A stretch of 64,000 nucleotides of DNA from Luteimonas abyssi (lineage in GTDB: Bacteria > Pseudomonadota > Gammaproteobacteria > Xanthomonadales > Xanthomonadaceae): NCBI RefSeq assembly GCF_001482195.1, contig NZ_KQ759763.1, forward strand, positions 2,753,924-2,817,923. The letters run 5' to 3'. Shown piece after piece: positions 41,312 to 50,861 of this stretch. A program made the position numbers and the translations under genes. Below the pieces are notes generated by a model. The model saw only the letters and a program-made list of their open reading frames with translations. It did not search any database and was not told where the DNA came from. The stretch's first letter is position 1, and each line of letters begins with the position of its first letter.

Positions 41312-41848
41312 TCAGTCCAGCGGCGTGGGCTGGATGATCTCGACCCAGTAGCCGTCGGGATCCTTGATGAAGGCGAGTGAACGCATCCGACCGTCGGTCA
41401 GGCGCTTCTGGAAGTCCACTCCCAGCGTTTCGAAGCGTGCGCACGCGACCACGACATCGGGCACGCTGACGCAGAGGTGGCCGAAGCCACGCGGGTCGCT
41501 GTTGCCGTCGTGGTAGACCGGGCCGTCCTGATCCTCGGTGCCGTGGTTGTGGGTGAGTTCGAGGACCCCACGCTGGCGGGCGAGCCATTGCTTGCGGCCG
41601 GCATCGTCGTCGGGGATGTCGCTGTCGTCGTCGACCAACACCAGGAAGAACAGGCTGAACTTCGCCTCGGCGAAATCGACCTTGCGCACCAGGGTGAAGC
41701 CGAGCACGCGGGTGTAGAAGTCCAGCGAAGCCCGCGCATCCTTGACCCGCAGCATGGTGTGGTTGAAGACGAAATCGCGGGTGGCGGCGTCGCGCTCGCT
41801 GGCGACACCGGGCACCTGCGCCAGTGCGTCGCGGGTGGAAGCGGTCAT
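41312..41848 (-). CDS. gloA: Lactoylglutathione lyase (glyoxalase I)
   Basis: Zn/Ni metalloenzyme (178 aa) converting the methylglyoxal-glutathione adduct to S-lactoylglutathione. It is the long eukaryote/Pseudomonas-type form. Motifs are FNHTMLRVKDARASLDFYTRVLGF, LELTHNHGTEDQ, GFGHLCVSVPD and DPDGYWVEII, which hold the metal ligands His, Glu, His and Glu. It uses glutathione, whose synthetase is encoded at 23154. Its ATG overlaps the DUF4166 gene stop as ATGA, so the two are coupled. Confidence 0.95.
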   Translation of the reverse strand: MTASTRDALAQVPGVASERDAATRDFVFNHTMLRVKDARASLDFYTRVLGFTLVRKVDFAEAKFSLFFLVLVDDDSDIPDDDAGRKQWLARQRGVLELTHNHGTEDQDGPVYHDGNSDPRGFGHLCVSVPDVVVACARFETLGVDFQKRLTDGRMRSLAFIKDPDGYWVEIIQPTPLD

Positions 41849-42504
41849 GTGGCACTCCGGAAAAAGGGGCCGCCCATTATCGACGACGGCCGCGAAGACC
41901 GGGTCGGCGTCGCGCCCGGCGCAGAGGCCGCGGCATCGGGATCGTCCATGTCGGCCGCGAGGGGAGCGATGTCCGCTTCCGGCCGCAACCAGCCGCTGTA
42001 CCGCACCACGGATCCGGCGAGCGGCATGCGCGCCTCGACCTGAAACCGGTAGATCCCTTCGATCTCGCGTTCCTCGCAACGCACCCGGCGGAACAGCGCG
42101 ACGGGCATCGGCAACACGCCAAACAGGCGTGCACCGACGACGTTCCAGTAGATGGTCCCGTCGTGCGTGTGCAGGAGGAAATGAAGCTGCACGCCGCCGA
42201 GCCGCTCGCGCAGTTGTCCATCGTGATGCCAGAGCCGCGACTGCATCGGCCTGCCGCCGAAGTCGCGCCGCCACACCTCGCCGTTCGGCCCGCAGTCGAT
42301 CTCGACCGTCGCCGGGGCGTCGTCCATCGCCTTCGGCAGACCGGCCACGCGGCCGCACAGGCGCGACAGCAGGCCACGCCCGCGGGTCAGGCTGACCCGC
42401 CCCACATAGCGCGTGTGGCCACCGGCACTGTGCATCGCGCGCAGCGAATCCGGCAGCCGGAAGAACGCCGCGCCGAGCAGGGTCTGATAGAGGGTCGGTG
42501 TCAT
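41845..42504 (-). CDS. DUF4166 domain protein
   Basis: A 219-residue protein matching the DUF4166 family: YQTLLGAAFFRLPDSLRAMHS, the RVSLTRGRGLLSRLCGRVAG segment, a beta-rich core with GGRPMQSRLW, and VVRYSGWL near the end. The last ~35 residues (after the Asp-rich ADMDDPDA) are not typical and look disordered. Function is unknown. It is translationally coupled to gloA through an ATGA overlap. Its start is ATG at 42504; the open frame upstream of that is antisense to nothing recognisable and lacks the domain. Confidence 0.82.
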   Translation of the reverse strand: MTPTLYQTLLGAAFFRLPDSLRAMHSAGGHTRYVGRVSLTRGRGLLSRLCGRVAGLPKAMDDAPATVEIDCGPNGEVWRRDFGGRPMQSRLWHHDGQLRERLGGVQLHFLLHTHDGTIYWNVVGARLFGVLPMPVALFRRVRCEEREIEGIYRFQVEARMPLAGSVVRYSGWLRPEADIAPLAADMDDPDAAASAPGATPTRSSRPSSIMGGPFFRSAT

Positions 42505-42683
42505 CGGAACATGCGTGGGCGCCGGGCGTGCAGGATAGCGCCAAGCAGGCGCGTCCGGCGCCGGCGCACGGTCGCCATCGCTGCACGCCTGGCGTAGCGG
42601 CGTGCGCGCAACGGCGTGCGTGTGCTGATGGCGGCGGCCCTCCCACCGATTCCACGGGGCGGGCCGCCGGAAAGCGCCGCCGG

Positions 42684-44327
42684 TCAGTCTGCGCCGGATC
42701 GCTCGCCCGGGTCCGGCGCCGATGTCGCGCGGTACCGCCAGGCCAACCCGGTCGCCCACAGGGCCAGGAACGCATAGGCGCCGGCGAACTGGAGGGCGAT
42801 CGCGCCACGCAGCCCCTCGAGCGTCCACGGCACGACCAGTGCGCCGGTGGGATGGACCGAATGGATGACACCGAACAGTGTCGCCACCGCCGCGATCGCC
42901 AGGGTGCCCGCCGCCAGCCCGTGGCGCCGGTCGACCAACGCCACCAGCGCGGTGGCCCACAGCATCGCGGTGATGATGAAGCCGTTGCCGAGCACCAGCA
43001 GCGCGGCCATCTCCGGCAGGCCATGGCCGGCGTCGATCTGCGCGTACAGTGCGGCCAGCCGCTCCGGGTCGACCCAGGCCGGGTTGCCGAGCTTGATCGC
43101 CAGCAGATAGGCAATGGCGGGCAGAAACGCCAGCGCCACCGCCATCGCGTGTTCGCGCCGGGTGCTCTGGAAGGCCTGCACGGCGATGTCGAGGCCGACG
43201 AACACGATGATCGGCGCCAGCACCGCCACCGGCAGCCACTGCACCAGGCCGGCCACGAGTCCGAGCATGCCGCCCAGGCCGACGAACAGCCCGGTCAGGA
43301 GGGTGTAACCGGTGCGCGCTCCCATGTGCTTGTAGGCGGGCTGGCCGATGTAGGGCGTGGTCTGCGCCACACCGCCGCACACACCGGCCACCAGCGTGGA
43401 CACCGCCTCGACCAGCAGCACGTCGCGGGTGCGGTAATCGTCGCCCGCCGCACGCGCGCTCTCGCTGACGTTGATGCCGCCGACCACCATCAGCAGCCCG
43501 AACGGCAGCAGCAGCGACAGGTACGGCAGCGTCGCCGGCATGCCCTCGACGAAGCCGAGGCTCGGCCACGGCAATGCGGGCGCGGGCCAGGCGGCGTCCG
43601 GCACTGCGAACCCGGGCGCCCAGCCGGCGAGCCCGAACGCGTAGTAGAGCAGCAGCCCGACCAACAGGGCGAACGGCACGCCCGGCATGCCGAACGGCGC
43701 CCGTCCCCGTGCGGCCAGCACGTACAGCAACAAGCCGAGCGTCGCGAGACCGGCGACCGGGAAGCGCAGCGTCTCGATCAACGGAAGGAACCCGAGCAAC
43801 ATCAGCGCGGCACCGCCGATCGAGCCCAGCAGCGCCGCGCGCGGCACGACGCGGGTGATCCAGTCACCGGCGAACGACAACACCAGCTTGAGCACACCCA
43901 TGACCACCAACGCAGCCATGCCGAGCTGCCAGGTGGCGATGCCCGCGGCCTCGGGATCCAGCCCCTGCTGCCGCAGTCCGGCGTACGCCGGACCGAGCAC
44001 CAGCAGCGCCATGCCGATGCTGGTCGGCGCGTCCAGCCCGAGCGGCATCGCGGTGACGTCGTCACGTCCGGTACGTGCCGCCAGCCGTCGCCCCATCCAG
44101 GTATAGAGCAGGTTGCCGATCAGCACGCCCAGCGCAGTGCCGGGAAACATGCGCCCGAACACGATATCGGCCGGCATGCCGAAGATCCCGATGAGCGCGG
44201 CGGCGATGAAGCCGAGGATCGACAGGTTGTCGACGACCAGACCGAAGAAGCCGTTGAGATCGCCCGCGACGAACCAGCGCGGGGACATGCGGCGAGGAGA
44301 GGTCTGCGTGGAGGCGGGTCGGGACAT
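42684..44327 (-). CDS. NCS2-type (xanthine/uracil permease-like) membrane transporter
   Basis: Polytopic permease (547 aa) with about 13-14 helices. The N-terminal DLNGFFGLVVDNLSILGFIAA and the central GGINVSESARAAGDDYRTRDVLLVEA plus PYIGQPAYKHMGARTGYT segments resemble nucleobase-cation-symporter-2 and SulP-like folds. The exact substrate cannot be assigned, and purine transport is only a family-level guess. It sits 169 bp downstream of a TonB-dependent receptor on the same strand, with a REP hairpin between them. Confidence 0.65.
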   Translation of the reverse strand: MSRPASTQTSPRRMSPRWFVAGDLNGFFGLVVDNLSILGFIAAALIGIFGMPADIVFGRMFPGTALGVLIGNLLYTWMGRRLAARTGRDDVTAMPLGLDAPTSIGMALLVLGPAYAGLRQQGLDPEAAGIATWQLGMAALVVMGVLKLVLSFAGDWITRVVPRAALLGSIGGAALMLLGFLPLIETLRFPVAGLATLGLLLYVLAARGRAPFGMPGVPFALLVGLLLYYAFGLAGWAPGFAVPDAAWPAPALPWPSLGFVEGMPATLPYLSLLLPFGLLMVVGGINVSESARAAGDDYRTRDVLLVEAVSTLVAGVCGGVAQTTPYIGQPAYKHMGARTGYTLLTGLFVGLGGMLGLVAGLVQWLPVAVLAPIIVFVGLDIAVQAFQSTRREHAMAVALAFLPAIAYLLAIKLGNPAWVDPERLAALYAQIDAGHGLPEMAALLVLGNGFIITAMLWATALVALVDRRHGLAAGTLAIAAVATLFGVIHSVHPTGALVVPWTLEGLRGAIALQFAGAYAFLALWATGLAWRYRATSAPDPGERSGAD

Positions 44328-44400
44328 GGGCGCTCTAAGGGGTGACGGCGATCAGGGGAGCGCGCCGGGCTGGGCGCAGGCCCTCATCGCCCTTCGGGCA

Positions 44401-44424
44401 CCTTCTCCCGCGAGCGGGAGAAGG
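44401..44424. repeat. REP-type hairpin, copy 3
   Basis: Perfect 10-bp stem (CCTTCTCCCG / CGGGAGAAGG) with a CGAG loop, preceded by CCCTCATCGCCCTTCGGGCA. The whole element is close to the reverse complement of the first REP copy and its tail at 5794-5845, showing that both belong to one dispersed family. Confidence 0.8.
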
Positions 44425-44496
44425 AACAGGCCGGGTCATGTCGGGGCAACTTCGCCCGCGTGCGGGAGACAGGCGTCGGACATGGCACGTCCGGGT

Positions 44497-46764
44497 TCAG
44501 AACCGAGCGGTGAACTCCACGCCCCACGTGCGCGGCTCGTTGATGAAGCCGGTGAGGTTGTTGAAGTCGATACCGCCGACGATCCGGGTGGTGTCGGTGA
44601 TGTTGCGCCCGAACGCAGCCAGGTCGTAGTCGCCGTTGTTCCAGGCATAGCCGACACGCACGCCGCCTTCGAGCAGCGAACGTCCACGGAATTCCTCGGA
44701 CTCGTACAGGAAGAAGTTGACCTCGCCGCGGTAGGCCCAGTCGGTGTAGACATAGACCTCGCCGCCGGCGGTGCCGACCGGGATGCCGTAGCGCGCGGTC
44801 AGGTTGTGGATCAGCTTCGGCGCCTGCGGAAGCGGATTGCCGTCGATCAGGGCCTGCGTCTGGCCGATGCCGATCAGGACCGGATCAGTGACGGTGCAGC
44901 CGCTGCCGCACACGGCCACGCCCAGATCGCTGTCGCGGATCTCGGTGTCGTTCCAGCTGCTGCCCCAGGTGACCAGCAGGTTGTCCGTCAGCCAGGCCTG
45001 CAGATCGAGCTCGATGCCCTGGCCCAGCGTCTTGTCGGCGTTGAGCAGGATCGCCTGGTTGGTCGCGCCACCGACCGCGATCAGCTGCTGTCCGTCGACG
45101 TCGTAGCGGAACAGGTTGAGACCGGCGCGGGCGCGGCCATCCCAGAAGTCGGTCTTGAAGCCGACCTCGTAGGAGATCACTTCCTCGGAATCGGCCGTGG
45201 AGACGCCACCGAAGGCGAGCCGGCCCTGGATCGACGGCGCGCGGAACCCCTTGGCGACGCGCGCATAGAGATTGGTGTCGTCGTTGACGGCGTAGACCGC
45301 GCTGGCGTCCCAGCTGATGTCGTCGACATCGGTATCGACCAGGAACGGACCGCCGACCGGGGTACCGCCCGGCACCGCCTGCAGCACGCTGGCGCTGAAG
45401 TCCTTGCGATCCTGGGTGTAACGCAGGCCACCGCGCAGGGTCAGCCGCTCGGTGACGTCGTACTGGCCCGAAGCGAACACGGCCCAGGCGGTGTTGCGCT
45501 GCTCCTGCACCGCGTGCCCGCTCTGCGGATTGCCCGGCGCGAGCGTGTCGTAGTTGAGGCTGTCGATGGTCAGGTCCTCGCGGAACCAGAACGCACCGGC
45601 CTGCCAGTTGAACGGTCCGGCGAGGTTCGACTCCAGGCGGATCTCCTGCGACAGCTGCTCGTGGTCGGAAATGCCGTCGGCCGACTCGGCGGGAAACGGA
45701 ATGAAGCCCGGGCCGGAATCCGGCAGGAACGCGGCGCCGTAGCCACCGTCGATGTCGCCGCGATTGAGCGATTCCAGCGTTTCGTAGCCGGTGATCGAGT
45801 ACAGGCTGTACTGGCCGAAATCCCAGCGCAGGCGCGCACTGCCTCCCCAGGTTTCGAGATCGGAGAAGTTCACTCCGTCGTTGGACACCACGTTGCGGTC
45901 GAAGCCGGGCACGAAGCGGTTGCTCCCCGGCTCGATGATGTTGGCGCGGAACAGGCGCGCGGTGCCGTTGAGTTCGCGACGATGTAGGTTGAACAGACCT
46001 TCGAAGCCGTCGCCCTCGTACAGGAACTGCACCCGGCCGGCGGTCTCGTCGTAGCCTTCGAAACCACGGTTGGGCGCGTCTTCCTGGGTATTGCGGACCC
46101 AGTCGTCGCGGCGCTGGTACAGCACCGAGGCGCGGGCCGACCAGCGCTCGCTGAGGGCACCGCCCACCGCGCCCTCCAGGTTCCACATGTCGTGGCTGCC
46201 GTAGGCCACCCGGCCGTAGCCGTCGAATTCCTGGCTCGGCCGCACCGAGTCGAACTTCACCACGCCGGCCGGGGTGTTGCGGCCGAACAGCGTGCCCTGC
46301 GGACCGCGCAGCACTTCCACCGCGGCGATGTCGAACACCGGGAAGCCCTTCAGCAACGGGTTCTCCAGCACCACGTCGTCGTAGATCAGCGACACCGGCT
46401 GCGAGGCGTTGAGATCGAAGTCCGTATTGCCCAGGCCACGGATGTAGAAACGCGGGAACGCGCGGCCGTAGGAGGATTCGATGTTGAGGCTCGGCACCCG
46501 CCCGGACAGGACGCGGATGTCGCCGCCGCCGCTGCCGAGCACGCCGAGCGTTTCGGCATCCAGGGTGGTGATGGAGATCGGCACGTCCTGGATGTTCTCC
46601 ACCCGGCGCTGCGCGGTGACCTGGACCGCATCGAGCGTGGTCGCCGACGGCCTGCCCGCCTCCTCGCCGACAGGCGTCTGGGCGGTCGCCACGACTGGCA
46701 GGGCCAGGACGAGGGCGAGAGCGAGCGGCCGCAGTCGCGGCATGGGGCGGGGGGAACGGGGCAT
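44497..46764 (-). CDS. TonB-dependent outer-membrane receptor
   Basis: Outer-membrane receptor (755 aa) of the IroN/FecA-like class used for unknown nutrients. It shows a signal peptide ending near ATAQ, a LDAVQVTAQRR TonB-box region, a plug with RFYIRGLGNTDFDLN and VEVLRGPQGTLFGRNTPAGVV, and a barrel with a terminal Phe. Start choice: the ATG at 46764 has AGGAG about 8 nt upstream; ATGs at 46815 and 46743 are alternatives. The gene follows a DUF3574 lipoprotein gene by 53 bp and is probably in one operon with it. Confidence 0.92.
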   Translation of the reverse strand: MPRSPRPMPRLRPLALALVLALPVVATAQTPVGEEAGRPSATTLDAVQVTAQRRVENIQDVPISITTLDAETLGVLGSGGGDIRVLSGRVPSLNIESSYGRAFPRFYIRGLGNTDFDLNASQPVSLIYDDVVLENPLLKGFPVFDIAAVEVLRGPQGTLFGRNTPAGVVKFDSVRPSQEFDGYGRVAYGSHDMWNLEGAVGGALSERWSARASVLYQRRDDWVRNTQEDAPNRGFEGYDETAGRVQFLYEGDGFEGLFNLHRRELNGTARLFRANIIEPGSNRFVPGFDRNVVSNDGVNFSDLETWGGSARLRWDFGQYSLYSITGYETLESLNRGDIDGGYGAAFLPDSGPGFIPFPAESADGISDHEQLSQEIRLESNLAGPFNWQAGAFWFREDLTIDSLNYDTLAPGNPQSGHAVQEQRNTAWAVFASGQYDVTERLTLRGGLRYTQDRKDFSASVLQAVPGGTPVGGPFLVDTDVDDISWDASAVYAVNDDTNLYARVAKGFRAPSIQGRLAFGGVSTADSEEVISYEVGFKTDFWDGRARAGLNLFRYDVDGQQLIAVGGATNQAILLNADKTLGQGIELDLQAWLTDNLLVTWGSSWNDTEIRDSDLGVAVCGSGCTVTDPVLIGIGQTQALIDGNPLPQAPKLIHNLTARYGIPVGTAGGEVYVYTDWAYRGEVNFFLYESEEFRGRSLLEGGVRVGYAWNNGDYDLAAFGRNITDTTRIVGGIDFNNLTGFINEPRTWGVEFTARF

Positions 46765-46817
46765 CGCGGGGCTCCTGGCGGGCGGGCGCTGGGGAAGGGT
46801 GAAGGGGAACGGCATCG

Positions 46818-47297
46818 TCAGAAGGATACGTCCGCGCGCAGCCGGGATCGCAGCACCGAACGGTGACCCGTTTCGCGCTTCCAGGCCAGGCGGATGGCCT
46901 CGATGGCCTCGTGGCGCTCGGGGGTGTCGGGATGCTGGATCACCAGCTCCTTGGAGCGCAGCCGCGTCGGCACGCTCGCGCCCGGCGGCAGCCATTGTCC
47001 GTAGGCGTCGATCACGCTCAGGCCCTCGGGGAAACGTGGCGTGACTTCACGGTCCAGGAAGTCGAGCCAGCGTTGCTCGGCGGCCTCGGCGGCGGCCGGG
47101 GCCGCGTCCCACTCGCCCGCGGCGAAGTAGAGCTCGGTGCGGACCCAGTCCAGCGCCTGCGCCGGGCGGGCCGCATCGCCGTGGTAGGCGGCCGTGACGG
47201 CCTCCGGGCGGGATACGGCGTCGCGCGCGGGCGTGGCGGCGCACGCCGCCAGCGCCAGCACAGGCAGGAGAACGAGAACAGGACGGAACGTCGACAC
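46818..47297 (-). CDS. DUF3574 family lipoprotein
   Basis: A 159-residue lipoprotein: signal peptide with VLALAAC lipobox (Cys near residue 19), then a compact domain matching DUF3574 (WVRTELYFAAG, FLDREVTPRFPEGLSVIDAYGQW, KELVIQH). Family function is unknown. It lies directly upstream of a TonB-dependent receptor gene on the same strand, which suggests an accessory envelope role for that receptor. It is divergent from the interrupted receptor gene at 47467. Confidence 0.85.
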   Translation of the reverse strand: MSTFRPVLVLLPVLALAACAATPARDAVSRPEAVTAAYHGDAARPAQALDWVRTELYFAAGEWDAAPAAAEAAEQRWLDFLDREVTPRFPEGLSVIDAYGQWLPPGASVPTRLRSKELVIQHPDTPERHEAIEAIRLAWKRETGHRSVLRSRLRADVSF

Positions 47298-47466
47298 GCG
47301 GACTCCGGACCGGACAACGGGAATGCATCGTAGTCAGCACGATGCCCGAATTTGTTGCAGTGCCGCAACACTGTATCGCTTCATCCCGATGGACGCACGT
47401 CCGCACGCCGGGCCCTAATGGCACGCGCTCCGTGCACCGCCATCATTCGTCCCGAGGCCTCTCCGC

Positions 47467-49923
47467 ATGCCCCCGTCCGTTCCCGGCGCCTCCACCGCTT
47501 CCAGGCTCACGTGGTCCTTCGCGACACTCTTTGCCTTGGCGGCGACCCACGATGCGCGCGCCGACGACCGGGACGCCGGCACCACCTCGCTGGATGCGGT
47601 GATCGTGACCGGCACACGCGCACGCGACCGCACCGTGCTCGAGTCCACCTCGCCCATCGATGTGCTCGACCAGGAGGACCTGCGCAGGGCCGGCGCCGTC
47701 AACGGTGAGCTCGGCAGCGCACTGCAGGCGTTGCTGCCGTCGTTCAATATGCCCCGCCAGTCGAACTCCGGAGGCGCCGACCACGTCCGGGCCGCCCAGT
47801 TGCGCGGCCTGGCGCCCGACCAGGTGCTGGTCCTGGTCAACGGCAAGCGCCGTCACGTGTCGTCGCTGGTGAGCACCGGCGCGAAGATCGGACGCGGCAG
47901 CACGCCGGTGGACTTCAATGCGATTCCGATCTCGGCCATCCGCCGCATCGAGGTGCTGCGCGACGGCGCCGGTGCGCAGTACGGTGCCGATGCCGTCGCC
48001 GGCGTCATCAACGTGATCCTCGACGACGCTCCCGAGGGCGGCAGCCTGGATGCCAGCTACGGCGCCCACCACACCCGGCTCGACCCGATCGACCGCCGCT
48101 TGACCGACGGCCAGAGCGCGTTCGTGGCCGGCACCGTCGGCACGGGCTTCGGCGAGGATGGCTTCCTGCGCGTGGGCCTGGAGTACAAGCATCTCAGCCC
48201 CACCAACCGTGCCGGCTTCGACGAGATCCCGCCATGGGACCAGACCCCGGACAACCTCGCGCTCTAGGGCCGACGCAACTACCACCAGGGCAACGGCGAG
48301 GCCGAGGACCTCAACGGCTGGTTCAACACCGAGGTGGCCATCGGCCGGGCCGCCACCCTCTACGGCTTCGGCACCTGGCACCAGCGCGAAAGCGAGGGCG
48401 CGAACTACTTCCGCTATCCCGATGGCGAGGCCAACTGGCGCGAGGTGTATCCGGACGGGTTCCGCCCGGTGTCGATCGGCGAGAACCGCGACGTCGCGGT
48501 GGTGGCCGGTGTGCGCGGCCAGGCCGGCGCCTGGGACTACGACGCCAGCCTCAACCACGGCCGCAACGACTTCACCTTCCGCCTGCGCGATTCTCTCAAC
48601 GCCTCGCTCGGCCCCGGCAGCCCCACCCGCTTCAGGACCGGGGACTACGCCTTCCGGCAAACCCTCGCCAACCTCGACCTCAGCCGCGGCTTCGAACGCG
48701 GCACTGCGTTCCACACCGCCGGAACCGGTCTGGAACTGCGTCGGGAGGATTACGAAACCGGTGCGGGCGACCCGGCCAGCTACGCCGCCGGCCCCTTCAC
48801 GGACCGCCCCACCGGCTCGCAGGCCGGCGGCGGGCTGACGCCGCAGGACGAGGCCGACCTCGACCGCGATGTCGCCAGCGTCTACGTCAGCCTGTCGAGC
48901 GCCTTCGGCGAGCGGCTGACCACCGACGCGGCGCTGCGCTACGAGGACTACAGCGACTTCGGCGGCGAGGCCACCGGCAAGCTCGCCGCCCGCTACGAAT
49001 TCGCGCCGGCGTTCGCGCTGCGCGGCGCGGTGTCGCGCAATTTTCGCGCACCGGCGCTGGCACAGTCGGGATACGAATCCACCGGCACCGGCTACGATGC
49101 CGCGGGCCGCCTGATCCAGAGCCGGCTGCTGTCGGTGAACAACCCGATCGCGCGCGCGCTCGGGGCCACCGATCTCGGACCCGAGCAGTCGACCAACGCC
49201 AGCTTCGGCTTCACCAGCCGCATCGGCGAACACTTCGACGTGTCGCTGGACCTGTTCCAGATCGAGATCGACGATCGCGTCGCATTGTCCGAGGCGATCA
49301 CCGGTGGTGCGCTCACCGACTTCATCGATCGCGAGTTCGGCGTGCCCGGGGTGGAGAGTGTGAGCTTCTTCGTCAACGCCGCCGATACCCGCACCCGCGG
49401 CGCGGAACTGGTCGCGAACTGGCGCCGGCCGTTGGCCGGCGGGGACCTGCTGCTCAACGGCGCGTGGAGCTACGCCAAGACCGACCTGAGACGGATCGTC
49501 GAGACACCGGCCGAACTGGCCGCACTGGATCCGGACTACGTGCTGTTCGGGGTGGAGGAACGCAACACGCTCACCGATGCCGCGCCGCGCACGCGCGGCG
49601 TGCTGTCCGGCGCATGGCGCACCGATCGCCTGAACCTGCTGGCCCGCGCCACCCGCCACGGCAGCACGCGACGGGTGTTCGACTTCGGCGGCGGCTTCGA
49701 GCCGGAACAGACTTACGGCGCGAAGTGGCAGCTCGACCTGGAAGCGGAACTGCGTCTCGGCGACCGCTGGGCATTGGCGGTCGGCGGCCTGAACGTCGCC
49801 GACGCCTATGCCGACCGCTCCAACGAGGACATCCACTACTTCGGCAACCTGCCCTACGACGTGTTGTCAGGCGTCGGCAGCGGCGGCGCGTACTACTACT
49901 CGCGGGTCCGCTACCGCTTCTGA
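47467..49923 (+). pseudogene. TonB-dependent receptor interrupted by an in-frame amber codon
   Basis: One 819-codon reading frame for a TonB-dependent receptor, broken by TAG at 48265-48267 (codon 267). Upstream are a signal peptide (ending ADARA-like near 36), LDAVIVTGTRARDRT and a complete plug with QLRGLAPDQVLVLVNGKRRH and VEVLRDGAGAQYGADA-like text. Downstream, in the same frame, the barrel runs intact to a terminal Phe. Nothing else is damaged, so the lesion is recent, an assembly error, or a readthrough site. The upstream part alone (266 aa) would be only signal plus plug. It is paralogous to the receptor at 31110. Confidence 0.85.
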
Positions 49924-50111
49924 GCGGGCGCGTCGTCGTCCGGCGCACGGACCGCACACCGCAGAGAAGACGCACGCTCCGCGGCGACACGGTGCGGATC
50001 CGCACTCCGCGCGCGCCGAGATCGACATCGGGATCGCGGGCGATACGCTGCACTCGACGCGCGGCACCGCGCGTCGAGCAGTCATCACGCACGCTGCGGC
50101 AGAATGACCTC

Positions 50112-50861
50112 ATGGCAGCCGAGTCCCCCACCCGACCGCCGCCGCCCGCAGTCGACGAGGCCTGGGCCTTGTTTCTCGACGTGGACGGCACTCTTCTGGA
50201 ATTCGCCGCCGATCCCGCATCGGTCCAGGTGAGCGATGCGCTGCGCACCACGCTGGAGCGTCTGCACCGCCGGCTCGACGGGGCGCTCGCACTCGTGAGC
50301 GGGCGACCGCTCTCGGTACTGGACGGACTCTTCGCGCCATTGCGCCTGCCCTCGGCGGGTCTGCACGGCCTGGAACGCCGCAATGGCGCACGCCGGGCTC
50401 CGCCACCGCATGTCCCCCCGGCCCTGGCCCGCATCCGCGCCGAGGCGGAACGCCTCGTCGAGCGCCTGCCGGGCACCCTGGTCGAGGACAAGGGAGTCGG
50501 CATCGGCCTGCACTGGCGTCGCGCGCCGCGGCACGGTCCGGCGATGCGTACGTTCGCGGAGCGCGTGCTGCCAAGGCTGCCGGGCTACCGCCTGCAACAC
50601 GGCGACCATGTCGTCGAACTGCGCCCCGGAGGCGCCGACAAGGGCGACGCGATCGCGGCGATGTTGCAGGAGCCGCCGTTCCAGGGGCGCACCCCCGTGT
50701 TCGTCGGCGACGATCTCACCGACGAACACGGCTTCGCCATCGTCAACGCCCGTCACGGCCACAGCATCCTGGTGGGCGCACGCGACAACAGTGCCGCGCA
50801 CTTCGCGCTGCCGGATGTCGCCGCCGTCCACACCTGGCTCGAGGAGACCCCGTCCGCATGA
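50112..50861 (+). CDS. otsB: Trehalose-6-phosphate phosphatase
   Basis: HAD-superfamily phosphatase (249 aa) releasing trehalose from trehalose-6-phosphate. Motif I is FLDVDGTLLEFA with the nucleophile Asp, motif II is ALVSGRPL, and motifs III/IV are GADKGDAI and VFVGDDLTDEHGF. The ATG at 50112 gives the usual short N-terminus before motif I. It is the first gene of a three-gene trehalose operon and overlaps the next gene by ATGA. A function in osmotic or desiccation tolerance is known for the family. Confidence 0.96.
   Translation: MAAESPTRPPPPAVDEAWALFLDVDGTLLEFAADPASVQVSDALRTTLERLHRRLDGALALVSGRPLSVLDGLFAPLRLPSAGLHGLERRNGARRAPPPHVPPALARIRAEAERLVERLPGTLVEDKGVGIGLHWRRAPRHGPAMRTFAERVLPRLPGYRLQHGDHVVELRPGGADKGDAIAAMLQEPPFQGRTPVFVGDDLTDEHGFAIVNARHGHSILVGARDNSAAHFALPDVAAVHTWLEETPSA

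Noticed and set aside
48334..49923. The second half of the interrupted receptor as an independent gene starting at ATG 48334
   Set aside because: It lacks signal peptide and plug, starts mid-barrel, and stays in the same frame as the upstream part across TAG.
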